From: DATACQ01 sp036555515
GTDB lineage: Bacteria > Desulfobacterota > Binatia > UBA9968
Direction of reading: 5' to 3'
Assembly (NCBI GenBank): GCA_036555515.1
Contig: DATBLC010000344.1
Span: 30,761-94,760 of the forward strand
Length of the DNA stretch: 64,000 bases
The notes below the pieces were generated by a model, which saw only the letters and a program-made list of their open reading frames with translations, did not search any database and was not told the DNA's origin. This document shows, piece after piece, positions 30,464 to 39,335 of this stretch (position 1 is the stretch's first letter; each line of letters begins with the position of its first letter). The position numbers were made by a program, and so were the translations under genes.

Positions 30464-33217
30464 ATGGAACTCCCCAAGGCCTATTCCCACAAAGACGTCG
30501 AAGCTAAGTGGTATAAGCACTGGCTGGAAAGTGGTGCCTTCGAGCCGGCCGCCGTGGCGGCGCCGACTTATTCCATCGTCATCCCGCCGCCCAACGTGAC
30601 GGGATCGCTGCACATGGGCCATGCGCTGAACAACACGCTCCAGGACGTTCTTTGCCGATACAAGCGAATGGATGGATTTCGCGTCCTGTGGGTGCCGGGC
30701 ACCGACCATGCCGGCATCGCCACGCAAAACGTCGTGGAGCGCCAGCTTGCCGAGCGCGGCCTTACCCGCGTGCAGTTGGGGCGGGAAAAATTTGTCCAAA
30801 GAATTTGGCAATGGAAAGCGGAGGCCGGCGACACGATCCTGCATCAATTAAAAGCGCTCGGCGTCTCCTGCGATTGGCGCCATGAGCGTTTCACCATGGA
30901 TGAAGGGCTGTCGCGATCGGTGCGTGAAGCTTTTGTCCGCCTTTGGGAGGACAAGCTCCTGTACCGGGCGGAACGGCTGATCAATTGGTGCCCGCGCTGC
31001 AAAACCGCGTTGGCGGATATCGAAGTGGTCCATGAAGAGATCGATGGCACGCTGTGGCATATTCGCTATCCGTTCGCGGACGATCCTTCGCGCGCCTTGA
31101 TCGTCGCTACGACGCGCCCTGAAACGATGCTGGGTGACACCGCGGTGGCGGTGCACCCGGAGGACGACCGCTACCTGGGGTTACATGGGGAAAAGATTCG
31201 TCTACCGATTACCAATCGCATCGTGCCGCTGATCGCCGACGCTTACGTCGATAAGGAGTTTGGCACCGGCGCCCTCAAGATTACGCCGGGCCACGACTTC
31301 AACGATTATGAAATCGGCGAGCGCCATGGTCTGGAGAAGATCAACATCTTCGATGCCGACGCGCGCATCGATGCCGCGGATTTTTTCGCTCGCGGCGAAA
31401 ACGGCGGCTGGATCGAGCGCTATCGCGGCAAGGACCGCTTCGCCGCCCGAAAGCTCGTCGTTTCGGAATTGCAAGAAAACGGCTTCCTGGAAAAAGTCGA
31501 GGCGCACCGCCATGCCATCGGCCACTGTTATCGCTGCCAGACGGTGATCGAGCCTTATCTAACGCCGCAGTGGTTCGTCAACATCAAGCCTTTGGCCGGA
31601 CCCGCCATTGAGGCCGTGCGCAACGGCAGCATACGGATTGTTCCCGAAAACTGGAGCAACTCCTATTTCGCCTGGATGGAAAACATCAAGGATTGGTGCA
31701 TCTCGCGGCAAATTTGGTGGGGTCATCAGATTCCCGCCTGGTACTGCAGGGGCTGTGACGGTGCGAATATCATAAGGACGGCCGAGGGCGGTTATCTTTT
31801 GACTAGAGACGCCAGACCCATTGTCGCACGCGAGACGCCAAGCCGGTGCCCGCACTGCGGCGGCGCGGAGTTGATCCAGGATCCAGACGTGCTCGATACC
31901 TGGTTTTCTTCCGGCCTCTGGCCCTTCTCCACGTTAGGCTGGCCGCAGCGTACGGACGACCTCAAGAATTTCTATCCGACATCTGCTCTGGTCACCGGTT
32001 TCGATATTCTGTTTTTCTGGGTTGCGCGCATGATTATGATGGGGCTCAAGTTTATGGACGATGTGCCGTTTCGTGACGTTTACATTCATGCCCTCGTGCG
32101 CGATGAATTTGGCCAGAAAATGTCCAAATCCAAAGGCAACGTCATCGACCCCCTCGATGTCATGAATGAGTACGGCACGGATGCTTTTCGCTTTACCTTG
32201 GCGGCGATGGCGGCCATGGGGCGCGATATCAAGCTTTCTCCGGAGCGCATCGCCGGTTATCAAAATTTCGTCAACAAGCTGTGGAACGCGGCGCGTTTCG
32301 TATTGTTGAACGCGCCACGCGGCGCCGCGGACTTTGCCGGCAAGCCCTCGGCCCTCAGCGTGGAGAATTTAAGCTTCGCCGAGCGCTGGGTTCGTTCGCG
32401 TTTGGCGGCGGCCATCCATGAGGCGCGCGGCGCCCTCGAGGCTTACCGCTTCAACGACTTCGCCAATGTGCTTTATCAGTTCACCTGGCATGAGTTCTGT
32501 GACTGGTATATCGAAATGAGCAAGCCGGCGCTAAACAGCGCGCCGGGCGAAGATAACGCGCGCAGCCGGCAGCTGCTCGTGGAATTGCTGGAGCAAATTC
32601 TGCTTTTGCTTCATCCGGTCATGCCCTTCGTCACCGAAGAGATCTGGCAGGCGTTGGACGGCAACGGCAAGACGATCATGCTGCAGGTCTACCCGCGCGC
32701 TGCCGAGTCTTGGCGCGATACGGCGGCGGAGAAAGACATGGAATTTCTCATGGGCGTGATCCGCGCCGTAAGAAATCTCCGCACCGAGCTGAACTGCCCG
32801 CCGGGCAAAGAAGTCAAAGTGATCTTTCATGGGCTGGAGCGCGAGCTCGCGATGCTCAAAGAGCACGCCGCCTATCTTCGCCTGCTTGCGCGCGTCGGCG
32901 CGGCGGAGTATTTCGCGGGCGGCGATCGTCCCAAAGGCGCGGCTACCGCCGTCGTCGGGGCCACCGAGATTTACCTGCCGTTGGACGATGTGCTCGATCT
33001 CGACGAAGAACATGCGCGGCTCATGAAAGAGGCGGGCAAGATTACCGCTGAGCTTGCGCGGGTACAAAGGAAGCTCGGCAATGGCGAATTTCTCAGCAAG
33101 GCCAAACATGAGATCGTGCAAAAAGAGCGGGACAAGGCGCTTCAGTATGAAGACAAGCTGCGCGCGCTCAATTTAAGCATCGCGCGCATTGGAGAACTCA
33201 AGGCAGGGAGGGATTGA
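30464..33217 (+). CDS. valS: Valyl-tRNA synthetase
   Basis: Charges tRNA-Val and edits threonyl errors. 917 residues, normal for the bacterial enzyme. PPPNVTGSLHMGHALNNTL contains the class I HIGH-type site (HMGH). The editing domain has TTRPETMLGDTAVAVHPEDDRY. WWGHQIPAWYC and DVLDTWFSSGLWPFSTLGWP follow, then KMSKS in FGQKMSKSKGNVIDPL. Paired cysteines (CPRCKTAL, CPHCGG) suggest a zinc site. The end is the C-terminal coiled coil (EHARLMKEAGKITAELARVQRKLGNGEFLSKA). ATG at 30464, with a GAAAAAGAAATAG region upstream. Confidence 0.97.
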   Translation: MELPKAYSHKDVEAKWYKHWLESGAFEPAAVAAPTYSIVIPPPNVTGSLHMGHALNNTLQDVLCRYKRMDGFRVLWVPGTDHAGIATQNVVERQLAERGLTRVQLGREKFVQRIWQWKAEAGDTILHQLKALGVSCDWRHERFTMDEGLSRSVREAFVRLWEDKLLYRAERLINWCPRCKTALADIEVVHEEIDGTLWHIRYPFADDPSRALIVATTRPETMLGDTAVAVHPEDDRYLGLHGEKIRLPITNRIVPLIADAYVDKEFGTGALKITPGHDFNDYEIGERHGLEKINIFDADARIDAADFFARGENGGWIERYRGKDRFAARKLVVSELQENGFLEKVEAHRHAIGHCYRCQTVIEPYLTPQWFVNIKPLAGPAIEAVRNGSIRIVPENWSNSYFAWMENIKDWCISRQIWWGHQIPAWYCRGCDGANIIRTAEGGYLLTRDARPIVARETPSRCPHCGGAELIQDPDVLDTWFSSGLWPFSTLGWPQRTDDLKNFYPTSALVTGFDILFFWVARMIMMGLKFMDDVPFRDVYIHALVRDEFGQKMSKSKGNVIDPLDVMNEYGTDAFRFTLAAMAAMGRDIKLSPERIAGYQNFVNKLWNAARFVLLNAPRGAADFAGKPSALSVENLSFAERWVRSRLAAAIHEARGALEAYRFNDFANVLYQFTWHEFCDWYIEMSKPALNSAPGEDNARSRQLLVELLEQILLLLHPVMPFVTEEIWQALDGNGKTIMLQVYPRAAESWRDTAAEKDMEFLMGVIRAVRNLRTELNCPPGKEVKVIFHGLERELAMLKEHAAYLRLLARVGAAEYFAGGDRPKGAATAVVGATEIYLPLDDVLDLDEEHARLMKEAGKITAELARVQRKLGNGEFLSKAKHEIVQKERDKALQYEDKLRALNLSIARIGELKAGRD

Positions 33218-33222
33218 GGATC

Positions 33223-34077
33223 ATGGATATTCTCGTTACCCCGCAGATCGAGCGATTGATTCGCGACTCGCTGGATGAAGATATCGGCCCAGGCGATCTC
33301 GCCACCATGGCGACGATCGCGGCGGACAGCCAAGGCAAGGGACTGTTTCGCGCGAAAAAAGACGGCGTGGTTGCGGGGCTGGTGCTGCTGGACCGCATCT
33401 TTTATTTCATCGACCCCAGAGTCACGATTCGTCTATTGACGAAGGACGGCGACGCGGTGAAGTCGGGGACGGTGGTGGCGGAAGCTGTGGGGCCGGTGCG
33501 GGCGCTGTTGTTGGCGGAACGTACCGCTCTCAATTTTTTGCAGCGGCTCTCCGGGACGGCGACGCTGACGCGCAAGTACGTCGAAGCGGTCAAAGGATTT
33601 TCCTGCAAGGTGCTCGATACCAGAAAGACCACGCCGGGGTTGCGCACCTTGGAAAAATACGCCGTGCGCATGGGCGGTGGCATGAATCACCGCATCGGCC
33701 TCTATGATGCGGCGCTGGTGAAGGACAATCATATCGAGGCCACTGGCTCCATCGCCGAGGCGGTAAAGGCGGTCAGGCGCCATGCGCCATTCATGGCCAA
33801 AATCGAAGTGGAAGCCGGCAATTTGAAGCAAGTCCAGGAGGCCATCGATGCCGGCGCGGATGTCATCATGCTAGACAATATGTCCATCGCCCAGATGGCC
33901 GAAGCGGTGCGCCTGATCAACAAACGGGCCTGGTTGGAGGCCTCGGGCGGCATCACCTTGGAAACGATTCGACAGGTCGCCGAGACCGGCGTCGATTTCA
34001 TTTCTTCGGGAGCGCTGACCCATTCCGCCCCGGTGGTGGATTTCAACATGAAAATAACTTTGAATGTTGCCGCGTAA
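33223..34077 (+). CDS. nadC: Nicotinate-nucleotide diphosphorylase (carboxylating), quinolinate phosphoribosyltransferase
   Basis: Converts quinolinate and PRPP to nicotinate mononucleotide in de novo NAD synthesis. 284 residues from the ATG 5 nt after valS. LIRDSLDEDIGPGDLAT is the start signature. RTALNFLQRLSGTATLTRKYVEAV and LDTRKTTPGLRTLEKYAVRMGGGMNHRIGLYDAALVKDNHI hold the Arg, Lys and His residues that bind quinolinate. MLDNMS and ASGGITLETI complete the TIM barrel. Overlaps birA by 14 nt. Confidence 0.96.
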   Translation: MDILVTPQIERLIRDSLDEDIGPGDLATMATIAADSQGKGLFRAKKDGVVAGLVLLDRIFYFIDPRVTIRLLTKDGDAVKSGTVVAEAVGPVRALLLAERTALNFLQRLSGTATLTRKYVEAVKGFSCKVLDTRKTTPGLRTLEKYAVRMGGGMNHRIGLYDAALVKDNHIEATGSIAEAVKAVRRHAPFMAKIEVEAGNLKQVQEAIDAGADVIMLDNMSIAQMAEAVRLINKRAWLEASGGITLETIRQVAETGVDFISSGALTHSAPVVDFNMKITLNVAA

Positions 34078-34903
34078 TCATGATCATATTTGCCCTGTGA
34101 CGACCGAGTCACGTCCGCTTCGCATCCGTGAAGTCGAAAACGGTCTCGCGTCCAAGCGCCTGGGAACCCGCTTTCATTATTTCCATGAAATCGACTCGAC
34201 GAATGATTATGCCCGCTTGCTCGCCGAACGCGGAGAGCCGCAAGGCGCGATTGTCGTTGCCGAGCAGCAGACCCGGGGCCGGGGGCGCCTGGGGCGGCGT
34301 TGGGTATCGCCGCCCTATGCCAACTTGTATTGCTCGATCATTCTTCGTCCCAAGTTACCGCCTGCCCATGCGCCGCGCATCACCTTGACCGCCGCGGTGG
34401 CTTTGGCCGATGCCATCGAAAGTTTCGCCCCGGCGGCACCGGCGATCAAATGGCCCAACGACATAATGGCCGGGGGCAAAAAACTGGCCGGGGTGCTGAC
34501 CGAAGCGGCGTCGAATCCTCAACGGGTCGAGTTTGTCATTCTCGGCATCGGCGTCAATGTCAATTTTCCGCTTGACTCGATGCCCCCGGAGCTTCGCGAA
34601 CGCGCAACTTCACTGTCGGTTTTGGCGGGGAGGAGCGTCAGCCGGGAGGGCTTCTTGAGGCGATTGATTCACGACCTTGACAGGTGCTATGGAATTCTCG
34701 AAGAAACGGGATTCGCGGCACTCGCCCCCCGCTGGGACGCGCGCTTCGGCCTGCGCGGGCAGCGCGTGCGCGTTGAAATGACGGACCGGACCATCAATGG
34801 GCGCGCCATCGGCATCGACGCGGACGGGGCTTTAGTCATCGAGTCGCCCGATGGCGGATGTCAACGAATCGTCGCCGGCGATGTGATTCCCGTTGATGGG
34901 TGA
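34064..34903 (+). CDS. birA: Biotin--[acetyl-CoA-carboxylase] ligase without DNA-binding domain
   Basis: Activates biotin as biotinyl-AMP and attaches it to carboxylase carrier proteins. 279 residues: YFHEIDSTNDYARLLAERG, then EQQTRGRGRLGRRWVSPPYANLYCSI (biotinyl-AMP loop GRGRxGR), IKWPNDIMAGGKKLAGVLTEA (catalytic Lys) and FVILGIGVNVNFP. There is no N-terminal helix-turn-helix, so it is a monofunctional ligase and not a biotin repressor. The first ~11 residues overlap nadC; a GTG at 34097 is an alternative start. Confidence 0.93.
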   Translation: MLPRNHDHICPVTTESRPLRIREVENGLASKRLGTRFHYFHEIDSTNDYARLLAERGEPQGAIVVAEQQTRGRGRLGRRWVSPPYANLYCSIILRPKLPPAHAPRITLTAAVALADAIESFAPAAPAIKWPNDIMAGGKKLAGVLTEAASNPQRVEFVILGIGVNVNFPLDSMPPELRERATSLSVLAGRSVSREGFLRRLIHDLDRCYGILEETGFAALAPRWDARFGLRGQRVRVEMTDRTINGRAIGIDADGALVIESPDGGCQRIVAGDVIPVDG

Positions 34904-34914
34904 CGCAAACTAAA

Positions 34915-35709
34915 ATGCTTTTGGCCATCGACATCGGCAACACCAACATCGTTCTGGGCCTTTACCAGGGTAAAAAGCTGACTACCCATTGGCGCCTGGC
35001 CACGCAATCCGAACGCACCGCCGACGAATATGGCGTGTTGATCGGGCAGCTCATCGCCGTCGAGGGGTTCCGCTGCGGGCAGATCAACGCCATCGTAGCT
35101 TCCTGCGTGGTGCCGCCCATGCTCACGACGACCCAGGAGCTGGCGCGAAAGTTTTTCAACCTTGACCCTCTGATCGTCGGGCCGGGAATCAAGACCGGAA
35201 TGCCAATCCTCTACGAAAGCCCGAAGGATGTCGGCGCCGACCGCATCGTCAACGGTGTCGCCGCCTATGAAAAATACCACGACAGCTGCATCATCGTCGA
35301 TTTCGGCACGGCCACGACTATCGATCTCATTTCCAAGAAGGGCGAATATATCGGCGGCGCCATCGCCCCGGGTCTTTCGATTGCGCTGGAGGCTCTGGTG
35401 CAGAGGGCTGCTAAATTGCCCCGCATCGAAGTCGTCAAGCCCAAGGAAGTCATCGGCAAAAACACCGTAAGCTCGATTCAAGCGGGCATCTTCTTCGGTT
35501 ACGCCGGCCTGGTGGATGGCATCGTGCAGAGAATTCAAACCGAACACGGCATGCCGTCCAAGGTGGTGGCCACTGGCGGTCTGGCGTCGCTTATAGCCAC
35601 CGCGTGTTCGACGATCGGCGAGGTGGACGATTTTTTGACTCTCGACGGGCTAAGAATTATTTACGAACGCAACGCGTTGCGAGAGGTACACGCGCGAGCG
35701 CAGAAATAA
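34915..35709 (+). CDS. coaX: Type III pantothenate kinase
   Basis: Phosphorylates pantothenate in coenzyme A synthesis; type III enzymes are insensitive to CoA feedback and need a monovalent cation. 264 residues from MLLAIDIGNTNIVLGLY, the family start with its phosphate loop DIGNTN. GADRIVNGVAAYEKY and IIVDFGTATTIDLISKKGEYIGGAIAPGL contain the pantothenate and ATP sites. GTG at 34900 overlaps the birA stop (GTGA) and is an alternative start adding five residues. Third gene of nadC-birA-coaX. Confidence 0.95.
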   Translation: MLLAIDIGNTNIVLGLYQGKKLTTHWRLATQSERTADEYGVLIGQLIAVEGFRCGQINAIVASCVVPPMLTTTQELARKFFNLDPLIVGPGIKTGMPILYESPKDVGADRIVNGVAAYEKYHDSCIIVDFGTATTIDLISKKGEYIGGAIAPGLSIALEALVQRAAKLPRIEVVKPKEVIGKNTVSSIQAGIFFGYAGLVDGIVQRIQTEHGMPSKVVATGGLASLIATACSTIGEVDDFLTLDGLRIIYERNALREVHARAQK

Positions 35710-35733
35710 CGTCACGGGAGGGAAGCCAAAGTT

Positions 35734-37830
35734 ATGGCTATAGCGGAACTGGAGAGACTTCGTAATATCGGCATCTTGGGCCAGGGCGGCTCGGGAAAAA
35801 CTTCGCTCGGCGAAGCGATGCTGTTTACGGCGGGGGCGACCCAGCGGCTCGGGCGGATTCAGGACGGGACCTCGGTGTTGGACCACGACCCGGAAGAAGT
35901 CAAGCATCACGTTTCGATTTCCACTGCGTTTCACTCTTTAAATTGGTCGAAGCATCCTATGACTCTAGTGGATACGCCGGGCTACACCGCTTTTCTGGCG
36001 GATTCCATCAACTGTATGCGTGCGTTTGAGGGTGCAGTTTTCGTACTCAATCCGATGGTTGGCCTGCGGGTCGAATCGGAGCGACTCTGGAACAGGACAA
36101 ACGAAGAGGGAATCAGCCGTCTTTTGTTCGTCAACAAAATGGACCACGAGCCGGCCGGCGTGGAGGAGCGTACCAACGGCCTGCTTGAGGCACTAGGGGT
36201 AAGGGGAGTGTTCCTCCAGCTGCCCATCGGCGCCGAGGCCGGGTTCAAAGGGGTTGTCGATCTGCTTACGATGAAGGCGTATCTCTACGACGGGGACACT
36301 GGCAAGTGCGCCGAAGCGGACATTCCCGCCGATATCAAGGACGCAGCGGCAAGGATGCGTCTCGAGCTTTTAGAAACGGTTTCGGAGACCGATGACGCCC
36401 TGTTGGAGAAATACCTGGACGGCCAGGAGCCTTCGCCGGAGGAGCTGAAGCGAGCGCTGCGCAATGCCACCCTGGAACGCAAGGTTTTTCCGATCCTTTA
36501 TGGCTCGTCGACCCGGCTCGTCGCTATCGATCGCTTGCTGGACGCCGTGACCGATTACTTGCCTTCCCCTATCGACGAAGGCGAGGCTGAAGGCAGGAAT
36601 CCCTCCACCGGTGAAGTGGAAAAACGCAAACCAGACCCGAGCGCGCCGTTTTCTGCCTACGTGTTCAAGACCATTAGCGATCCCTTCGCCGGCAAATTGT
36701 CGGTGATGCGCGTCATGTCGGGAACGCTTGCCGCCGACGGCGCTTGTTACAATGCCAACAAACAAAGTAGAGAAAAGATCGGCCACATGTTCCGCCTGGA
36801 AGGGAAAAAACAGGAACCGGCCAAGGATGTTTCGGTGGGTGATATCGTCGCGGCGGCGAAGCTCAAAGACGTCAGCACGGGCGATACTCTGTGCGATGAC
36901 AAGGCGCCCATCCAGTACGAGGGCCCGCCGCACTTTTCGCCGGTGATTTCGTTTGCCCTTGAGCCCAAGAGCAAAGCCGATGAAGAAAAGGTGCCGCAGG
37001 GGCTTCATCGCATGATGGAGGAGGACCTGACTATCGAGGTGCACCGCGACGAGCAAACGCGGGATTTCATCCTGTCGGGCATGGGGCAGCAGCACATCGA
37101 GATCATCGTTGAAAAATTGAAACGCAAGTATGGGGCCGACGTCGTGCTCAAAGCACCCAAGGTGCCATACAAGGAAACCATCCGGGGCAAAGCCAGCGCC
37201 CAGGGGAGGCTTAAGAAACAGACCGGCGGGCGCGGCCAGTTCGGTGACACCTGGCTCAGGATCGAGCCGCTGCCCCACGGCGGAGGCTTCGAATTCGTCG
37301 ATGAAATCGTCGGCGGCGCCATCCCGCGCAACTATATTCCGGCGGTGGAAAAGGGTATCAGGGAGGCGATGGCCGGCGGTTATCTCGCCGGCTATCCGAT
37401 GGTGGACGTGCGCGTGACGCTCTATGACGGTTCCTATCACGATGTGGATTCCTCCGACATGGCCTTCAAGATCGCCGCGTCCCTGGGATTCAAAAACGCC
37501 GTGGAGAAGGCCAAGCCGGTGCTACTCGAGCCGATCATGAACATGGACGTCACCGTGCCGGATGAAAGCATGGGCGACGTTATCGGCGATCTAAACAGCC
37601 GACGCGGCAAAGTCCTGGGTATGGACAGCAAAGGGCATGCTCAGATAATCAAGGCCAAGGTGCCCATGGCCGAGGTGCTAAAATACGCGCCGGATCTGAG
37701 AGCGCTGACCAGCGGCCGCGGTGAGTTTCATATGGAATTTTCTCATTATGAAGAGTTGCCCGGGCACCTGTCGGAGAAAGTAATCAAAGAAGCTCAGGCG
37801 CGCAAAAGCGCTGAACAGCAGGAGCACTAG
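35734..37830 (+). CDS. EF-G-like translational GTPase (FusA paralogue)
   Basis: 698 residues with five EF-G domains, but the P-loop is GQGGSGKTSLGEAM instead of the AHIDAGKTT of canonical EF-G, and switch 2 reads DTPGYTAFLADS, as in the EF-G-like (second fusA) group. G4 is NKMD. Domain IV has KKQTGGRGQFGDTWLRIEP and YIPAVEKGIREAM; the end is ALTSGRGEFHMEFSHYEELPGHLSEKVI. These proteins are commonly found beside a true fusA elsewhere in the genome, and their job is not settled. It starts 24 nt after coaX with GGGAGG upstream, so it is probably in the same transcript. Confidence 0.88.
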   Translation: MAIAELERLRNIGILGQGGSGKTSLGEAMLFTAGATQRLGRIQDGTSVLDHDPEEVKHHVSISTAFHSLNWSKHPMTLVDTPGYTAFLADSINCMRAFEGAVFVLNPMVGLRVESERLWNRTNEEGISRLLFVNKMDHEPAGVEERTNGLLEALGVRGVFLQLPIGAEAGFKGVVDLLTMKAYLYDGDTGKCAEADIPADIKDAAARMRLELLETVSETDDALLEKYLDGQEPSPEELKRALRNATLERKVFPILYGSSTRLVAIDRLLDAVTDYLPSPIDEGEAEGRNPSTGEVEKRKPDPSAPFSAYVFKTISDPFAGKLSVMRVMSGTLAADGACYNANKQSREKIGHMFRLEGKKQEPAKDVSVGDIVAAAKLKDVSTGDTLCDDKAPIQYEGPPHFSPVISFALEPKSKADEEKVPQGLHRMMEEDLTIEVHRDEQTRDFILSGMGQQHIEIIVEKLKRKYGADVVLKAPKVPYKETIRGKASAQGRLKKQTGGRGQFGDTWLRIEPLPHGGGFEFVDEIVGGAIPRNYIPAVEKGIREAMAGGYLAGYPMVDVRVTLYDGSYHDVDSSDMAFKIAASLGFKNAVEKAKPVLLEPIMNMDVTVPDESMGDVIGDLNSRRGKVLGMDSKGHAQIIKAKVPMAEVLKYAPDLRALTSGRGEFHMEFSHYEELPGHLSEKVIKEAQARKSAEQQEH

Positions 37831-37849
37831 AATTTAGTTTGAAGATCCT

Positions 37850-37925
37850 AGTTCGAAGTTTCTGGTTGTTGAGACCTGGCTTCCGAATTCTTAAACTAGA
37901 AGCCAGAAACAATAAACCAGGAACA
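37850..37925. repeat. Imperfect inverted repeat downstream of the EF-G-like gene
   Basis: TAGTTCGAAGTTTCTGGTT is followed by AACTAGAAGCCAGAAACAAT and AAACCAGGAAC, so CTGGTT/AACCAG and GTTTCTGG/CCAGAAAC can pair. It resembles the GTTCAAN arrays with a different unit. No T-run. Confidence 0.5.
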
Positions 37926-37996
37926 GGTTAGTTTCGTATACGTGTGCCGAGTTGAGCGCGGAACCCGGTAGACCCTAAACCGTTTGGAGAGAGTCC

Positions 37997-38209
37997 GTGG
38001 AGCCAACCTTCAATCAGTTCAACGCCACACTGCTTTACTGTAACAACTGTCGCAAGGCGATGCCGGTGCGCGAGCGGCTTTTGCTCGTGCTGCCCGACGG
38101 CGAACTTTATGACTATACTTGTCAGGGCTGCAATGCGTCGGTCGGATCCAAAAAGGATAAAAGCCGGCCGGCGCCGATCTTGGCGAAAACAAATTTGGGA
38201 GGGCTTTAA
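37997..38209 (+). CDS. Small double-CxxC zinc-ribbon-like protein
   Basis: 70 residues starting at GTG with GGAGAG upstream. TLLYCNNCRKAMPVRERLLLVLPDGELYDYTCQGCNASVGSKK contains two Cys-x-x-Cys knuckles 27 residues apart, typical of a single zinc ribbon. It stops 2 nt before the amidohydrolase ATG, so the two are translated together. It may be a regulatory or assembly partner of that enzyme. I do not know a named family. Confidence 0.8.
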   Translation: MEPTFNQFNATLLYCNNCRKAMPVRERLLLVLPDGELYDYTCQGCNASVGSKKDKSRPAPILAKTNLGGL

Positions 38210-38211
38210 AG

Positions 38212-39240
38212 ATGGCTGTCATCGATGCTGATGCTCATGTCTTGGAAACCGAGCGGACCTGGGATTACATGCTGGAATCGGAGCGGCGGCACCGGCCGCG
38301 CATCGTGCCAACGCCGAACGATCCGACTTCCGGGGGCGAGTCGTGGCTCATCGATGGGACCTATCTCGGCAAGGCGCGCAACGTCGGCCACGATACCGCG
38401 AAGGAATCGCGCGAGATGGAAGATATCAAGGCGCGGCTCAAACACATGGACGATCTCAACATCGACGTCCAGGTACTTTATCCGACATTTTGCTTGCGCC
38501 CCTTCACCCGCCGCCCGGAGGTCGAACTGGCCCTGGCGCGAAGCTATAACCGTTGGCTCATCGATATCTGGAAGGCGGCGCCCGAGCGTTTGCGCTGGGT
38601 CGCGCTACTGCCACTGCTCACGATGGACAAAGCGCTGGAAGAGGCGCGCTTCGCCAAGGAGAACGGCGCCTGCGGTATTTTCATCCGCGGCCTCGAAGGG
38701 GACAAGCGGTTGCACGACTCCTATTTTTTCCCGCTTTACGAGGAAGCGGGAAAACTTGACTTGCCGGTTTGCGTTCATTCCGCTACGGGCAGCTTCGCTG
38801 TGCACGATTATTTCGCCGACGAGTGCGGCTTCAATAGATTCAAGCTTGCGGTGGTCGGCTCGTTTCACTCGCTGATCTTTTACAAGATTCCTGAAAAATT
38901 TCCCAAAACCAAGTGGGCGTTTATCGAAGTGAGCTCACAATGGGTCCCCTATGCGATCCACGACTTCGCGCGCCGTTTCGAACGTAGCGGAGTCAAAGTC
39001 GACAAGACCGAGGTCTTGCGCAAGAATAAGATCTGGGTAGCGTGTCAAACCGACGACGATCTGGCCTACGTGCTCAAATTCACCGGCGAAGATCATCTGG
39101 TCATCGGTACCGACTACGGCCACAACGATACCTCCTCGGAGATTTTGGCGTTGCGCCGGTTGAAAGAGGACGGCGCCGTGCCGCCCCATGTGGTTAACAA
39201 GATTCTCGACGACAACGCCCGTGCGCTCTACGGGCTGTAA
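38212..39240 (+). CDS. Amidohydrolase family protein (ACMSD-like, Amidohydro_2)
   Basis: 342-residue TIM-barrel metal enzyme. AVIDADAHVLETERTWDYM supplies the first metal motif (Asp-x-His), CVHSATGSFAVHDYF the strand-5 His region and VIGTDYGHNDTSSE the last Asp. Between them is LYPTFCLRPFTRRPEVELALARSYNRWLIDIW, typical of the Amidohydro_2 family that includes aminocarboxymuconate-semialdehyde decarboxylase and related non-oxidative decarboxylases. A good ribosome site GGGAGG precedes the ATG. It is coupled to the zinc-ribbon gene. Hydrolase versus decarboxylase cannot be decided from sequence. Confidence 0.87.
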   Translation: MAVIDADAHVLETERTWDYMLESERRHRPRIVPTPNDPTSGGESWLIDGTYLGKARNVGHDTAKESREMEDIKARLKHMDDLNIDVQVLYPTFCLRPFTRRPEVELALARSYNRWLIDIWKAAPERLRWVALLPLLTMDKALEEARFAKENGACGIFIRGLEGDKRLHDSYFFPLYEEAGKLDLPVCVHSATGSFAVHDYFADECGFNRFKLAVVGSFHSLIFYKIPEKFPKTKWAFIEVSSQWVPYAIHDFARRFERSGVKVDKTEVLRKNKIWVACQTDDDLAYVLKFTGEDHLVIGTDYGHNDTSSEILALRRLKEDGAVPPHVVNKILDDNARALYGL

Positions 39241-39244
39241 GACC

Positions 39245-39314
39245 GTTCAAGGTTCAAGGTTTATGTTCAACGTCGCAACCCCGCCCCGGTATCTTCTAAC
39301 TTTGAACCTTGAAC
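39245..39314. repeat. GTTCAAN-type array between the two amidohydrolase genes
   Basis: GTTCAAGGTTCAAGGTT (39245-39261) faces AACTTTGAACCTTGAAC (39298-39314), 16 of 17 bases complementary, followed by another TTTGAAC unit. Same 7-nt period as elsewhere. Confidence 0.75.
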
Positions 39315-39335
39315 TTTGAACTGGACAAGGCCGCC

